A DNA stretch of 64,000 nt from Rhodoferax sp. (GCA_029866205.1 JARWZT010000001.1:62001-126000); one strand, 5' to 3'; counted from the stretch's first letter, positions 32,439-42,473 are shown. The notes: a model not told the origin generated them from the sequence alone. Translations and numbers: made by a program.

Positions 32439-33893
32439 ATGAAACACTTCCTGAACTACATCAACGGCGAATTTGTTGCCACCGACAAGCACTTCGAAAA
32501 CCGCGCACCCGCCGACAACCAGGTGCTGGGCTTGGTGCACGAGGCCGGGCAGGCCGAAGTGGACGCCGCCGTACGCGCCGCCCGCGCCGCCTTGCACGGT
32601 GATTGGGGCCGCATGACACTGGCCAAGCGCACCGAGTTGCTGCACGCCGTGGCGGACGAAATCATTCGCCGTTCTGATGAATTTCTGGAAGCCGAAATTG
32701 CCGATACTGGCAAGCCCCGCAGCCTGGCGTCCCACATTGATATTCCCCGTGGCGCGGCCAACTTCAAGGTCTTTGCGGACATCATCAAAAATGTACCGAC
32801 CGAGAGCTTTGAGATGGCAACGCCCGACGGCGGTCAGGCCATCAACTACGCCACCCGTTCGCCGGTCGGCGTGGTGGGTGTGGTGTGCCCCTGGAATCTG
32901 CCTTTGTTGTTGATGACCTGGAAAGTGGGTCCTGCGCTGGCCTGCGGCAATACCGTGGTTGTCAAACCCTCGGAAGAAACCCCCGCCACCGCCACGCTTT
33001 TGGGCGAGGTGATGAGCGCAGTCGGTATTCCACCGGGCGTGTACAACGTGGTGCACGGTTTCGGCCCACAGTCGGCCGGTGAATACCTCACCCGCCACCC
33101 TGGCGTCAACGCGATTACCTTTACGGGCGAAACCCGCACCGGCGAAGCCATCATGGCCGCCGCCGCCAAAGGCGTGCGTCCGGTCTCCTTTGAGCTGGGT
33201 GGCAAAAACGCCGGCATCGTGTTTGCCGATGCCGACTTTGACAAAGCCATTGCCGGCATTACCCGCAGTGCTTTTGAGAACTGCGGTCAAGTCTGTCTGG
33301 GCACAGAGCGCGTCTATGTGCAGCGCCCGATTTTTGACAAATTTGTTGCTGCGCTGAAAGCCAAGGCTGAGGGCCTGAACATTGGGCCGCCCAACGCGCC
33401 AGGCGTCAACCTGGGGCCGCTGATCTCGGCAGAGCACAAGCAAAAAGTGCTGTCCTACTATCAAAAAGCGATGGACGAAGGTGCCACCCTCGTCACCGGG
33501 GGCGGCGTGCCCGACATGCCCGCCGAGCTGGCGCAGGGCCATTGGGTACAGCCCACTATTTGGACCGGCTTGCCTGAGAGCGCGGCCGTCGTGCGCGAAG
33601 AGGTTTTTGGCCCCTGCTGCCACATCGCCCCCTTTGATACCGAAGAAGAGGTGATCGCGCTCGCCAACGCCACGGACTACGGCTTGGCGACCACGGTCTG
33701 GACCGAGAACCTGGGCTGCGCCCACCGGGTTGCCAAGCGGGTGGAGGTGGGAATTTGCTGGGTCAACAGCTGGTTCCTGCGCGATCTGCGCACGGCATTC
33801 GGAGGCGCCAAGGCCTCGGGCATTGGTCGCGAAGGCGGCGTGCACTCGCTGGAGTTCTATACCGAGCTGCGCAACGTCTGCATCAAACTCTGA
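32439..33893 (+). CDS. dmpC: 2-hydroxymuconic semialdehyde dehydrogenase
   Basis: A 484-residue NAD-dependent aldehyde dehydrogenase. Catalytic Glu is in FELGGKNAGIVF (~residue 252) and nucleophilic Cys in ENCGQVCLGTERVYV (~residue 286). It oxidises 2-hydroxymuconic semialdehyde to 2-hydroxymuconate (the oxalocrotonate branch). Length and family traits fit DmpC/XylG. Located directly after the GlcG-like gene. Confidence 0.92.
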   Translation: MKHFLNYINGEFVATDKHFENRAPADNQVLGLVHEAGQAEVDAAVRAARAALHGDWGRMTLAKRTELLHAVADEIIRRSDEFLEAEIADTGKPRSLASHIDIPRGAANFKVFADIIKNVPTESFEMATPDGGQAINYATRSPVGVVGVVCPWNLPLLLMTWKVGPALACGNTVVVKPSEETPATATLLGEVMSAVGIPPGVYNVVHGFGPQSAGEYLTRHPGVNAITFTGETRTGEAIMAAAAKGVRPVSFELGGKNAGIVFADADFDKAIAGITRSAFENCGQVCLGTERVYVQRPIFDKFVAALKAKAEGLNIGPPNAPGVNLGPLISAEHKQKVLSYYQKAMDEGATLVTGGGVPDMPAELAQGHWVQPTIWTGLPESAAVVREEVFGPCCHIAPFDTEEEVIALANATDYGLATTVWTENLGCAHRVAKRVEVGICWVNSWFLRDLRTAFGGAKASGIGREGGVHSLEFYTELRNVCIKL

Positions 33894-33902
33894 GAGCGAG
33901 CC

Positions 33903-34763
33903 ATGAGTCACACCAGCAATCCCGAAATCGGACAGCGCGTACGAACTGGCGCCTTCTTCAGCAACGTGCACGACCAGGGCAGTGGCCCACCGGTACTGCT
34001 ACTGCATGGTTCTGGCGCGGGTGTCAGCGCTTGGGCGAACTGGCGGCTACTGCTGCCGGTGCTCTCCAAGGGCCGGCGCGTCGTGGCGCCTGATTTGTTT
34101 GGTTTTGGCTATACCGACCGACCGGCTGACCCCGGCAACAATGCGCATTACCGCATGGAGGCCTGGGTGCAACAGGCAGTGGACTTGCTGGACAGTCTGG
34201 GCATTGAACGGGCCGACTTGGTGGGGAATTCCTTTGGCGGCGCGTTGGCGCTGGCGCTGGCCATCGCACACCCCACCCGGGTGCGCCGTCTGGTACTGAT
34301 GGGCAGTGTGGGCGTGCCCTTTGAAATCACACCGGGCCTCGAGGCGGCCTGGGGCTACACCCCGTCCATTGAAAATATGCGCCGCCTGCTGGATGTGTTT
34401 GCATTTGACCGCAGCCGGGTGACCGACGAACTGGCGCAGTTGCGTTACCAGGCCAGTATCCAGCCAGGGTTTCAGGAGTCCTTTGCAGCCATGTTTCCTG
34501 CCCCGCGCCAGCGTTGGGTCGATGCCATGGCCAGCCCGGAGCATGCCATCCGCGCCTTGCCGCACGCCACCCTGGTGGTGCACGGACGCGAAGACGCGGT
34601 CATTCCCGTGGCGACCTCGCTGGCGCTGGCGCAGCAAATTCCGCTTTCGCAATTGCACGTGTTTGGCCAATGTGGCCATTGGACACAAATTGAACACGCT
34701 GCCCGCTTTGCCCAACTGCTGGAAAACTTTTTCGCTGAGGCTGACGCCGGCCATGGCGCCTGA
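33903..34763 (+). CDS. dmpD: 2-hydroxymuconic semialdehyde hydrolase
   Basis: A 286-residue alpha/beta hydrolase with oxyanion loop LLLHGSGAGVSAWANW, nucleophile elbow GNSFGGALAL, acid in HGREDAVIP and His in CGHWTQIEHA. It hydrolyses 2-hydroxymuconic semialdehyde (or the ring-fission products of methylcatechols) to 2-oxopent-4-enoate, the alternative to the dmpC branch. Nine bases after dmpC. Confidence 0.92.
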   Translation: MSHTSNPEIGQRVRTGAFFSNVHDQGSGPPVLLLHGSGAGVSAWANWRLLLPVLSKGRRVVAPDLFGFGYTDRPADPGNNAHYRMEAWVQQAVDLLDSLGIERADLVGNSFGGALALALAIAHPTRVRRLVLMGSVGVPFEITPGLEAAWGYTPSIENMRRLLDVFAFDRSRVTDELAQLRYQASIQPGFQESFAAMFPAPRQRWVDAMASPEHAIRALPHATLVVHGREDAVIPVATSLALAQQIPLSQLHVFGQCGHWTQIEHAARFAQLLENFFAEADAGHGA

Positions 34764-34810
34764 CCGGCGACGACCCTGATTCATTTACTACCCGCAGGAC
34801 CTTCAACCCC

Positions 34811-35593
34811 ATGCAAACTTCCCTGATCGAAACTCTGGGCGACGAGCTCTACCACGCCATGTCAACCCAGACCGTGGTGGAGCCATTGACCACCCGCCAT
34901 CCCGAGATCACCATCGAAAACGCGTACCACATCCAGCAGCGCATGCTGTCGCGTCGCCTCCAGGCCGGCGAACGTGTGGTAGGCAAAAAAATCGGTGTCA
35001 CCTCGGCCGCGGTGATGAACATGCTGGGCGTCTACCAGCCCGACTTCGGTTATCTGCTGGACGGCATGATCTACAACGAAGGCCAGTCGATTGACACCCT
35101 TACCCTCATCCAACCCAAGGCCGAGGGTGAGATTGCCTTCATCCTGAAAAAAGACCTGATGGGGCCCGGCATCAGCAATGCCGACGTGCTGGCTGCCACT
35201 GAATGCGTGATGCCCTGTTTTGAAATTGTGGACTCCCGCATCCGCGATTGGAAGATCAAGATCCAGGATACCGTGGCCGACAACGCCTCCTGTGGCGTGT
35301 TCGTCCTGGGGGACTGTGCGGTCGATCCGCGCCGGGTGGATTTGTCCACCTGCGGCATGGTGCTCGAGAAAAACGGCGACATCATCGGCACAGGCGCCGG
35401 TGCTGCCGCGCTGGGCTCCCCCGTGAATGCGGTCGCCTGGCTGGCCAACACCCTGGGTCGACTGGGCATTGGCCTCAAAGCAGGCGAAGTGATCCTTTCG
35501 GGAGCGCTTGCCGCCATGCACCCGGCCAAGGCGGGTGATAACTTCCGCGTCTCCATTGGTGGCCTGGGCAGCTGCTCGGTGCGCTTTGTTTAA
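34811..35593 (+). CDS. dmpE: 2-oxopent-4-enoate hydratase
   Basis: A 260-residue member of the hydratase/decarboxylase (FAH-like) family: VGKKIGVTSAAVMNMLGVYQ, PKAEGEIAFIL, FEIVDSRIRDWKIK. It adds water to 2-oxopent-4-enoate, giving 4-hydroxy-2-oxovalerate. It is a paralogue of dmpH at 39007, and the two usually form a complex. Confidence 0.92.
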   Translation: MQTSLIETLGDELYHAMSTQTVVEPLTTRHPEITIENAYHIQQRMLSRRLQAGERVVGKKIGVTSAAVMNMLGVYQPDFGYLLDGMIYNEGQSIDTLTLIQPKAEGEIAFILKKDLMGPGISNADVLAATECVMPCFEIVDSRIRDWKIKIQDTVADNASCGVFVLGDCAVDPRRVDLSTCGMVLEKNGDIIGTGAGAAALGSPVNAVAWLANTLGRLGIGLKAGEVILSGALAAMHPAKAGDNFRVSIGGLGSCSVRFV

Positions 35594-35607
35594 GGCGGGC
35601 TGCGGGA

Positions 35608-36195
35608 GTGACATCACCTGACAGCCGGCCCGCAGGCGCGGTCACCGTTTTGGTGACACGCCGTGTAAAAAGCGGGCATGAAGCCGCGTTTGAGCAATCG
35701 TCAGGCCACATGACCGCGGCCGCCAGTGAGTTTGCGGGTTACCTCGGGGGGCAGTTTGTGCGTCCCAACGCGCAGGACGGCGACGACCCTGCGCTCTACC
35801 ACGTGGTCTTTGCTTTTGATACACCCGAGCATCTGCAGCGGTGGCAAGACTCGCCCACGCGCGCGCTGGGCCTGGCCGCCATCGCACCGCACATCGAGGG
35901 CCAGACACTGCGCCAGGTCAGCGGCCTGGGCCACTGGTTTGCTGCACCGATGGGCCCCAAGCCCTTGCCACCGCCGCCCCGCTGGAAGGTGGCAGTCGTC
36001 ACCTGGCTGGGCATTTGCCCGACGGTGTTTGTGCTGTTTTTAGTGCTCGGTGAGTTGCTGGCACCGTGGCCACTGTTACCGCGGGTCATGGTGCTGACGG
36101 GCTTGGTCGTGCTCATCATGACTTGGCTGGTGGCGCCCCAACTCACGCGCTTGCTGAAGCCCTGGCTGTACCCGCCTGCGGGCGAAAGCCACTGA
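35608..36195 (+). CDS. ABM-domain protein with C-terminal membrane anchor
   Basis: A 195-residue protein: residues ~10-105 fit an antibiotic-biosynthesis-monooxygenase (ABM) dimeric alpha/beta barrel (VTVLVTRRVKSGHEAAFEQ; YHVVFAFDTPEHLQRW), followed by two hydrophobic segments (VVTWLGICPTVFVLFLVLGE and VMVLTGLVVLIMTWLVAP). The start is GTG at 35608 with weak ribosome-site support. It is 14 bases after dmpE, inside the lower-pathway operon. ABM proteins with such anchors are known, but function here is unknown. Confidence 0.72.
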   Translation: MTSPDSRPAGAVTVLVTRRVKSGHEAAFEQSSGHMTAAASEFAGYLGGQFVRPNAQDGDDPALYHVVFAFDTPEHLQRWQDSPTRALGLAAIAPHIEGQTLRQVSGLGHWFAAPMGPKPLPPPPRWKVAVVTWLGICPTVFVLFLVLGELLAPWPLLPRVMVLTGLVVLIMTWLVAPQLTRLLKPWLYPPAGESH

Positions 36196-36207
36196 CAAGG
36201 AAACCTC

Positions 36208-37002
36208 ATGGATCTTCAACTTTCCGGGAAACGCGCGCTGGTGACCGGCTCCACGGCGGGCATTGGCTGGGCCATTGCCTGCGAGCTCGCTGCCGAGGGC
36301 GTGCAGGTCACGCTCAACGGCCGCGACCCGGTGCGTGTGGCCTCGGCGCTGGATCGCTTGCGCGCCCAAGTGCCCGGCGCCAAGGTGCACGGTGTGGCGG
36401 CCGATTTGGCCACCGCTGCGGGTTGCCAGACGCTGCTGGACGCAGTGCCCGAGCAGGATATTTTGGTCAACAACCTGGGTATTTTTGAGCCCAAAGCCTT
36501 CGCGCAAATCACCGACGCCGACTGGCTTCGTTTTTTTGAAGTCAATGTGCTCAGCGGCGTGCGCTTGGCGCGCCAGTACCTCCCGGGCATGCAAGCCCGC
36601 GGCTGGGGCCGTGTGGTGTTTATCTCCAGTGAATCGGGTATTTGCCCGCCGGGGGACATGGTGCATTACGGCATGACCAAGTCGGCGCAGTTGTCCGTGT
36701 CGCGCGGCCTGGCGGAAACCTGTGCCGGTACCGGTGTCACCGTGAATTCGGTGCTGCCCGGTCCCACCCGCACGGAAGGCGCCGTTGATTTCTTCACCAC
36801 CCTGGCCCGCAACGCCGGACAAACCCTGCAAGAGGCCGAAGCGGACTTTTTCAAGCACGCCCGACCGACATCGCTGTTGCAGCGCTTTATCGAGCCGGTC
36901 GAAGTGGCCGCCATGGTTGCCTACGTCTGCAGCCCGCGCGCAGCGGCCACCAACGGCGCAGCCCTTCGCGTTGAAGGCGGCGTGGTGCGCTCTCTTATTT
37001 AG
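36208..37002 (+). CDS. short-chain dehydrogenase/reductase of the phenol operon
   Basis: A 264-residue classical SDR: cofactor loop TGSTAGIGWAIA, NNLG motif (NNLGIFEPK), catalytic Ser in ISSESG and YGMTKSAQ (Tyr-x3-Lys). RBS AAGGAAA. It lies between the ABM gene and dmpF. It is not a canonical meta-pathway step; it may act on an alternative substrate such as a diol or alcohol-derived intermediate (speculation). Confidence 0.82.
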   Translation: MDLQLSGKRALVTGSTAGIGWAIACELAAEGVQVTLNGRDPVRVASALDRLRAQVPGAKVHGVAADLATAAGCQTLLDAVPEQDILVNNLGIFEPKAFAQITDADWLRFFEVNVLSGVRLARQYLPGMQARGWGRVVFISSESGICPPGDMVHYGMTKSAQLSVSRGLAETCAGTGVTVNSVLPGPTRTEGAVDFFTTLARNAGQTLQEAEADFFKHARPTSLLQRFIEPVEVAAMVAYVCSPRAAATNGAALRVEGGVVRSLI

Positions 37003-37023
37003 CTTTTAACCTACGGAGTCTTC

Positions 37024-37947
37024 ATGAAAAAAATCAAATGTGCCCTGATTGGGCCCGGCAACATTGGCACTGACCTGCTGGCCAAGTTGCAGCGCAGCCC
37101 AGTGCTCGAGCCGGTGTGGATGGTCGGCATTGACCCCGAGTCCGATGGCCTCAAGCGCGCCCGCGAAATGGGCATCAAAACCACGGCCGAAGGCGTGGAC
37201 GGCTTGTTGCCCCACGTGCTGGCAGACGGCGTGCAAATCGCTTTTGACGCGACCAGCGCCTACGTGCATGCCGAGAATTCGCGCAAGCTCAATGCCCTGG
37301 GCGTGCTCATGATCGACCTGACCCCTGCCGCCATCGGCCCCTTTTGCGTGCCACCCGTCAACCTGATGGAGCAACTGGGCAAAGGGGAGATGAACGTCAA
37401 CATGGTCACCTGCGGCGGCCAAGCCACCATTCCCATGGTGGCCGCCGTGAGCCGGGTGCAGCCGGTGGCCTACGGCGAGATCGTCGCGACCGTGTCGAGT
37501 CGCTCGGTGGGGCCGGGCACACGCAAGAACATTGACGAATTCACCCGCACCACGGCCGGCGCGGTCGAGAAAGTCGGTGGCGCGGCCAAGGGCAAGGCCA
37601 TCATCATCATCAACCCGGCCGAGCCGCCGCTGATGATGCGCGATACCGTGCACTGCCTGACCGAGACCACGCCCGACCAGGAAAAAATCACGGCGTCCAT
37701 TCACCAGATGCTTGCCGAAGTACAAAAGTATGTGCCCGGCTACCGCTTGGTCAACGGCCCGGTGTTTGACGGCAACCGCGTCTCGGTGTTCCTCGAAGTC
37801 GAGGGCCTGGGCGACTACCTGCCCAAGTACGCGGGCAATCTTGACATCATGACCGCTGCGGCGGCCCGCACTGCCGAGATGTTTGCCGAAGAAATCATCG
37901 CTGGCCGCCTCACGCTGCAAGCCACCGCCGAGCCCGTACTCGCCTGA
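37024..37947 (+). CDS. dmpF: acetaldehyde dehydrogenase (acylating)
   Basis: A 307-residue NAD-dependent enzyme turning acetaldehyde and CoA into acetyl-CoA. NAD-binding GPGNIGTDL at the N-terminus, catalytic Cys in [13 protein letters not shown] (~residue 131) and [12 protein letters not shown]. It forms a channelled complex with the aldolase DmpG encoded 19 bases downstream. Confidence 0.94.
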   Translation: MKKIKCALIGPGNIGTDLLAKLQRSPVLEPVWMVGIDPESDGLKRAREMGIKTTAEGVDGLLPHVLADGVQIAFDATSAYVHAENSRKLNALGVLMIDLTPAAIGPFCVPPVNLMEQLGKGEMNVNMVTCGGQATIPMVAAVSRVQPVAYGEIVATVSSRSVGPGTRKNIDEFTRTTAGAVEKVGGAAKGKAIIIINPAEPPLMMRDTVHCLTETTPDQEKITASIHQMLAEVQKYVPGYRLVNGPVFDGNRVSVFLEVEGLGDYLPKYAGNLDIMTAAAARTAEMFAEEIIAGRLTLQATAEPVLA

Positions 37948-37966
37948 ACCCCTACCGAGAACCACC

Positions 37967-39010
37967 ATGACACTGCAAGGTAAAAAAATCACCGTCCACG
38001 ACATGACGCTGCGCGACGGCATGCACCCCAAGCGCCATTTGATGACGCTCGACCAAATGAAAAGCGTTGCCTGCGGGCTGGACGCCGCTGGCGTGCCGCT
38101 GATCGAAGTCACCCATGGCGACGGCCTGGGCGGCAGCTCGGTCAACTACGGATTTCCCGCCCACACGGACGAGGAATACCTGGGCTCGGTGATTCCGCTC
38201 ATGAAGCAAGCCAAAGTTTCGGCCCTCCTGATTCCGGGCATCGGGACCGTAGACCACCTGCTCATGGCCAAAGACCTGGGCGTGGGCACCATCCGCGTGG
38301 CCACCCACTGCACCGAGGCCGACGTCTCGGAGCAGCACATCAACAAGGCGCGCGCGCTGGGCCTGGACACCGTGGGTTTCCTGATGATGGCGCACATGGC
38401 CAGCCCCGAGAAACTGGTCAGCCAAGCCCTGCTGATGCAAAGCTACGGCGCCAACTGCATTTACGTCACCGACTCGGCCGGCTACATGCTGCCCGACGAT
38501 GTCACGGCGCGCCTGTCTGCGGTGCGCGATGCCCTCCGGCCAGAGACCGAACTCGGCTTTCACGGTCACCACAATCTGGCCATGGGCATTGCCAACTCGA
38601 TTGCTGCGGTTGCGGCGGGCGCCACCCGCATTGACGCGGCTGCAGCGGGCCTGGGTGCGGGTGCGGGCAACACGCCGATGGAAGTGCTGATTGCGGTGTG
38701 CGCACGCATGGGCATCGAGACTGGTGTGGACGTCTTCAAGATCCAGGACGTGGCCGAAGACCTGGTGGTGCCGATCATGGACCACATCATCCGCATTGAC
38801 CGCGACTCGCTCACCCTGGGCTACGCTGGGGTGTATTCCAGCTTCTTGCTGTTTGCCAAGCGCGCAGGCGCCAAGTACGGCGTACCGGCCCGCGACCTGC
38901 TGGTCGAACTGGGTCGCCGCGGCATGGTCGGGGGCCAGGAAGACATGATCGAAGACACCGCCATGACCATGGCCCGCAACCGCAACTCCACCCAGAAAGC
39001 AGCAGCATGA
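37967..39010 (+). CDS. dmpG: 4-hydroxy-2-oxovalerate aldolase
   Basis: A 347-residue HMGL-like (DRE-TIM) aldolase: [15 protein letters not shown] holds the catalytic Arg/Asp, and [11 protein letters not shown] the metal-binding His pair. It splits 4-hydroxy-2-oxovalerate to pyruvate and acetaldehyde, passing acetaldehyde to DmpF. ATG 37967 is chosen over an in-frame start inside dmpF. Its stop overlaps the dmpH start (ATGA). Confidence 0.94.
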   Translation: MTLQGKKITVHDMTLRDGMHPKRHLMTLDQMKSVACGLDAAGVPLIEVTHGDGLGGSSVNYGFPAHTDEEYLGSVIPLMKQAKVSALLIPGIGTVDHLLMAKDLGVGTIRVATHCTEADVSEQHINKARALGLDTVGFLMMAHMASPEKLVSQALLMQSYGANCIYVTDSAGYMLPDDVTARLSAVRDALRPETELGFHGHHNLAMGIANSIAAVAAGATRIDAAAAGLGAGAGNTPMEVLIAVCARMGIETGVDVFKIQDVAEDLVVPIMDHIIRIDRDSLTLGYAGVYSSFLLFAKRAGAKYGVPARDLLVELGRRGMVGGQEDMIEDTAMTMARNRNSTQKAAA

Positions 39011-39795
39011 AACTCGACCTCGCCACCATTGCCACCTTGGCTGAGCGCCTTGAAAACTGTGAACTGCAGGCCCAAGACACTACCAAGATCACCGACGACT
39101 ACCCCGATATGGACTGGGACGATGCCTACGCCATTCAGGACGAAGTGCGCCGGCGCAAAGTCGCGCGGGGTGCGCGCATCGTCGGTCTTAAAGCGGGTTT
39201 GACCTCGCATGCCAAGATGAAGCAAATGGGTGTCAGCACGCCGGTGTTTGGCTTCATGGCCGACTACTACGCGGTACCCGACGGAGGCGAATGCCGCATG
39301 AGCGAGCTGATCCACCCCAAGGTGGAGCCCGAAATCGCTTTTGTCACCAAGGCCGAATTGCGGGGCCCCGGTTGCCACATCGGTGCCGTGTTGGCCGCTA
39401 CCGACTTTGTGATGCCGGGCATCGAGGTGATCGACAGCCGCTACCGCGACTTCAAGTTCGACCTGAAGAGCGTGGTGGCCGACAACACCTCCGCGGTGCG
39501 CTTTGTCGTAGGCGGCCAGCCGATGGGCGTCTCTGGCGTGGACTTGCGCACGGTGGGAATCGTCCTTGAGAAAAATGGCCTGCCGGTCGCCTTTGGCGCC
39601 GGAGCGGCCGTGCTGGGTCATCCCGCTGCGGCAATTGCCATGCTGGCCAATCACCTGGGCGCACGCGGTGAGTGCATTCCCGCTGGCACCCTCATCTTGT
39701 CGGGCGGTATTACCGAAGCCGTATCGGTGCAAGCCGGTGATAACGTTACCCTGCGGGTTCAGGGTATGGGCAGCACCAGCCTGCGCTTTGTCTGA
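39007..39795 (+). CDS. dmpH: 4-oxalocrotonate decarboxylase
   Basis: A 262-residue paralogue of Dmp[50 protein letters not shown]. It decarboxylates the keto form of 4-oxalocrotonate to 2-oxopent-4-enoate, needing a divalent metal. It is the step after the tautomerase DmpI in the dehydrogenase branch. Confidence 0.93.
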   Translation: MKLDLATIATLAERLENCELQAQDTTKITDDYPDMDWDDAYAIQDEVRRRKVARGARIVGLKAGLTSHAKMKQMGVSTPVFGFMADYYAVPDGGECRMSELIHPKVEPEIAFVTKAELRGPGCHIGAVLAATDFVMPGIEVIDSRYRDFKFDLKSVVADNTSAVRFVVGGQPMGVSGVDLRTVGIVLEKNGLPVAFGAGAAVLGHPAAAIAMLANHLGARGECIPAGTLILSGGITEAVSVQAGDNVTLRVQGMGSTSLRFV

Positions 39796-39824
39796 ACCTG
39801 CCCTTATCCAACCGGAGAACACCT

Positions 39825-40016
39825 ATGCCATTTGCCCAAATCCACATGCTCGAAGGCCGCACTGAAGAGCAAAAACGCGCGGTCATCGAGAAAGTCACCC
39901 AAGCCTTGGTCGAAGCCGTTGGCGCCCCCATCAGTACCGTGCGGGTGTTGATTCAGGAAGTACCCAAAACCAACTGGGGCATTGCGGGTGTGAGTGCCAA
40001 AGACCTAGGGCGCTAA
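39825..40016 (+). CDS. dmpI: 4-oxalocrotonate tautomerase
   Basis: A 63-residue protein; after Met removal the N-terminal Pro (PFAQIHMLEGRTEEQ) is the catalytic base of the 62-residue tautomerase. Arg residues (GRT, KR, TVRVL) are also conserved. It isomerises 2-hydroxymuconate to 4-oxalocrotonate. RBS CGGAGAA. Last gene of the phenol operon; no clear intrinsic terminator follows. Confidence 0.94.
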   Translation: MPFAQIHMLEGRTEEQKRAVIEKVTQALVEAVGAPISTVRVLIQEVPKTNWGIAGVSAKDLGR

Positions 40017-40082
40017 GCACCCGCGGGGGCGGGCCCGCATGCGCTATGCTCATTTGCATTCCGTAGTTGCCCCCTCCGCTCC

Positions 40083-41099
40083 GTGCCATCTCCTACCCCT
40101 TTTTCTGACCCGGCGAACCTGCTGGCGCTGGTGCGCGCACAGTTTTCGCCGAGCGCCGCCTCAGTGCGCCACCTGAGTGGCGAACGGGATTTGAACTTTT
40201 TGGTGGATTTCGAAGTGGGCAAGGGTGCGCCCAGCGCGCCTGCACGCTGCGTCCTCAAAGTCAGCGACCCCAAAGAAAACCCCGCCGCACTCGCCTTGCA
40301 AAACGCGGCGCTGGACCATCTGGCCGTGCACGCACCGCAGTTGCCGGTGCAGCGCCTTTACCGCTGGAACGATGGCGCGCACCTGTGGCCCCTGCCGGGG
40401 CCGGACGGCATTGGCTATGCACGTCTGCTGGGCTACCTGCCAGGCCGGCCGCTGCATGAGGCCCCTAGCAGCCCGGCGCAGCGCCACTCGGTCGGTGCGG
40501 CCCTGGGCGCGCTGGACCAGGCGCTCGCCGGGTTTGCGCATCCGGTCGTCGGTAACGAGGCCTTGATGTGGGACATTCACCGCACGCCCGAGCTGCAGGC
40601 CTGGCTGCCCGCCATTCAAGACGCGCAGTCCCGGGCCTGGGGCGAGGCAGTGTTCGGCCGGTATGTTCAAGAGGTGCAGCCGCTGTTGCCCACGCTGGCG
40701 CAGCAGTATTTGCACAACGATTTCAACCCCTACAACCTGCTGGTGGATCCAGCCCAGCCCGACGCGGTGTGTGGTGTGCTGGACTTTGGCGACATGGTGT
40801 ACGGCCCGCGCGTCTTTGACGCCGCCGTGGCCGTGTCTTACCAGGGGCTCGAGGGCGGCGAGGCCAGTGTGGTCAGCATGCGCGACTTTATGCGCGGCTA
40901 CCAGAGGGCCAACCCCTTGCAGGAGCGCGAGCTGCGGCTGGTGCCTCTGTTGGCAGCGGTGCGCTGCGCCATGACACTGTGCATTACCGAGCAGCGTGCG
41001 CAGTGGTTTCCCGAGAATCGCGCCTATATTTTGCGCAACCACGCCGTGGCCACTGCCGGGTTGCGCGCGCTGATGGCGCACGGACTGGACGTTTTATGA
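40083..41099 (+). CDS. APH/choline-kinase-fold phosphotransferase
   Basis: A 338-residue aminoglycoside-phosphotransferase-family kinase starting at GTG 40083. The catalytic segment LHNDFNPYNLLVD and the metal site CGVLDFGDMVYG are visible. Its stop overlaps a class III aminotransferase gene (ATGA). The pair recalls the human AGPHD1/AGXT2L2 pathway, in which an amino-alcohol such as hydroxylysine or ethanolamine is phosphorylated and then removed by a PLP phospho-lyase. Substrate inferred. Confidence 0.8.
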   Translation: MPSPTPFSDPANLLALVRAQFSPSAASVRHLSGERDLNFLVDFEVGKGAPSAPARCVLKVSDPKENPAALALQNAALDHLAVHAPQLPVQRLYRWNDGAHLWPLPGPDGIGYARLLGYLPGRPLHEAPSSPAQRHSVGAALGALDQALAGFAHPVVGNEALMWDIHRTPELQAWLPAIQDAQSRAWGEAVFGRYVQEVQPLLPTLAQQYLHNDFNPYNLLVDPAQPDAVCGVLDFGDMVYGPRVFDAAVAVSYQGLEGGEASVVSMRDFMRGYQRANPLQERELRLVPLLAAVRCAMTLCITEQRAQWFPENRAYILRNHAVATAGLRALMAHGLDVL

Positions 41100-42424
41100 A
41101 AACCATCAACGCCTTTGACCCTGCGGCACTGGCCGATTTGCCCGAACGCCGCCAAGCCCTGATTCGCCGGCGTGAGGCGCTGCTGGGGCCTGCCTACCGC
41201 CTGTTTTATCAAGACCCGGTCGAGCTGGTGCGCGGCGAGGGTGTCTGGGTGTGGGACGCCGAAGGCAAACGCTATCTGGACGCCTACAACAACGTGGTCT
41301 CCCTGGGCCACTGCCATCCCCATGTGCTGCAGGCCCTGAACACCCAGGCTGCGCGGCTCAACACCCACACCCGCTACCTGAACGAAGCGTTGCTCGACTA
41401 TGCCGAGCGCTTGCTTGCGACCCACCATGCCAGCCTGAGCCGCATCATGTTTACCTGCACCGGCAGCGAGGCCAATGACCTGGCGCTGCGCCTGGCGCAG
41501 TTTTATACCGGGGGCACAGGCGTCATCGTCACCGCGTGGGCGTACCACGGCGTCACGCAAACCACCTCGGCCTGCTCGCCTTCGCTGGGCTCCATTGCCA
41601 GCGGCTTGCCCCACGTCTACACCGTGCCCGCCCCCCGGGCCTATGGCACGGGGCAGGCTGATGCGGGCGCCGCGTTTGCCGCAGGGGTGGATGCGGCATT
41701 GGCGCGCATGCGGGCCGATGGCGTGCGCCCGGCAGCCTTGTTGTTTGACTCGCTGTTCACCAGTGACGGCGTATATGGAGCGCCCGCTGGCTTTTTGGCC
41801 GACGCGGTGGCGCGCGCCCGCGCTGCGGGCATGGTGGTGATTGCCGACGAGGTGCAGCCGGGGTTTGGCCGCACGGGCTCGCACCTGTGGGGCTACCAGC
41901 GCCATGGCATTGCGCCCGACATCGTCACCTTGGGCAAGCCCATGGGCAATGGCCACCCGCTGGCGGGCCTGTGTGCACGCGCTGAGATGCTGGACGCCTT
42001 TGCTCGCGAGACCCGCTACTTCAACACCTTTGGCGGCAACACCGTCAGTGCCGCAGTGGGCATGGCGGTGCTCGACGTGCTGGAGGGCGAACAGCTGATG
42101 CAAAACGCCGACACGCAGGGCCGCTACTTCGGCCAGTGCCTGCAGGCCCTGGCGCAGCGTCACGACAGCATCGGCGATGTGCGCCAGTTTGGCCTGTTTC
42201 TGGGGGTGGAGCTGGTGCAGGGCGGCGACCCCCAGCGCCCGGCAGCGGGCTTCACTACCCGTGTGGTCAACGGCATGAAGGCGCGCGGCGTACTGATCAG
42301 TGCTTGCAGCCCCCAGGCCAACGTGCTAAAAATCCGGCCGCCGCTGGTGCTGCAGCGCGCGCATGTGGACTTCTTTATCGAAGCGCTGGACGACTGCCTC
42401 AGCCGTCTGCCCCAAGGCGACTGA
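41096..42424 (+). CDS. class III aminotransferase / PLP phospho-lyase candidate
   Basis: A 442-residue fold-type I PLP enzyme: TCTGSEANDLALRLAQFYTG, VVIADEVQPGFGRTGSH and PLP lysine in VTLGKPMGNGHPLAG. The GKPMGNGHP form of the lysine motif is that of the AGXT2-like/ethanolamine-phosphate phospho-lyase branch. Coupled to the upstream kinase by ATGA overlap, which favours a phospho-lyase role over plain transamination. Confidence 0.82.
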   Translation: MKTINAFDPAALADLPERRQALIRRREALLGPAYRLFYQDPVELVRGEGVWVWDAEGKRYLDAYNNVVSLGHCHPHVLQALNTQAARLNTHTRYLNEALLDYAERLLATHHASLSRIMFTCTGSEANDLALRLAQFYTGGTGVIVTAWAYHGVTQTTSACSPSLGSIASGLPHVYTVPAPRAYGTGQADAGAAFAAGVDAALARMRADGVRPAALLFDSLFTSDGVYGAPAGFLADAVARARAAGMVVIADEVQPGFGRTGSHLWGYQRHGIAPDIVTLGKPMGNGHPLAGLCARAEMLDAFARETRYFNTFGGNTVSAAVGMAVLDVLEGEQLMQNADTQGRYFGQCLQALAQRHDSIGDVRQFGLFLGVELVQGGDPQRPAAGFTTRVVNGMKARGVLISACSPQANVLKIRPPLVLQRAHVDFFIEALDDCLSRLPQGD

Positions 42425-42473
42425 GCGCGGGCCTCCGGGCCCCGTTCCCGGTTCCCCGTTTGCCGGAGGCCCC

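Noticed and set aside
31944..33971. 675-codon minus-strand open frame
   Set aside because: Antisense to dmpC and neighbours; composition is antisense-like and there is no ribosome site.
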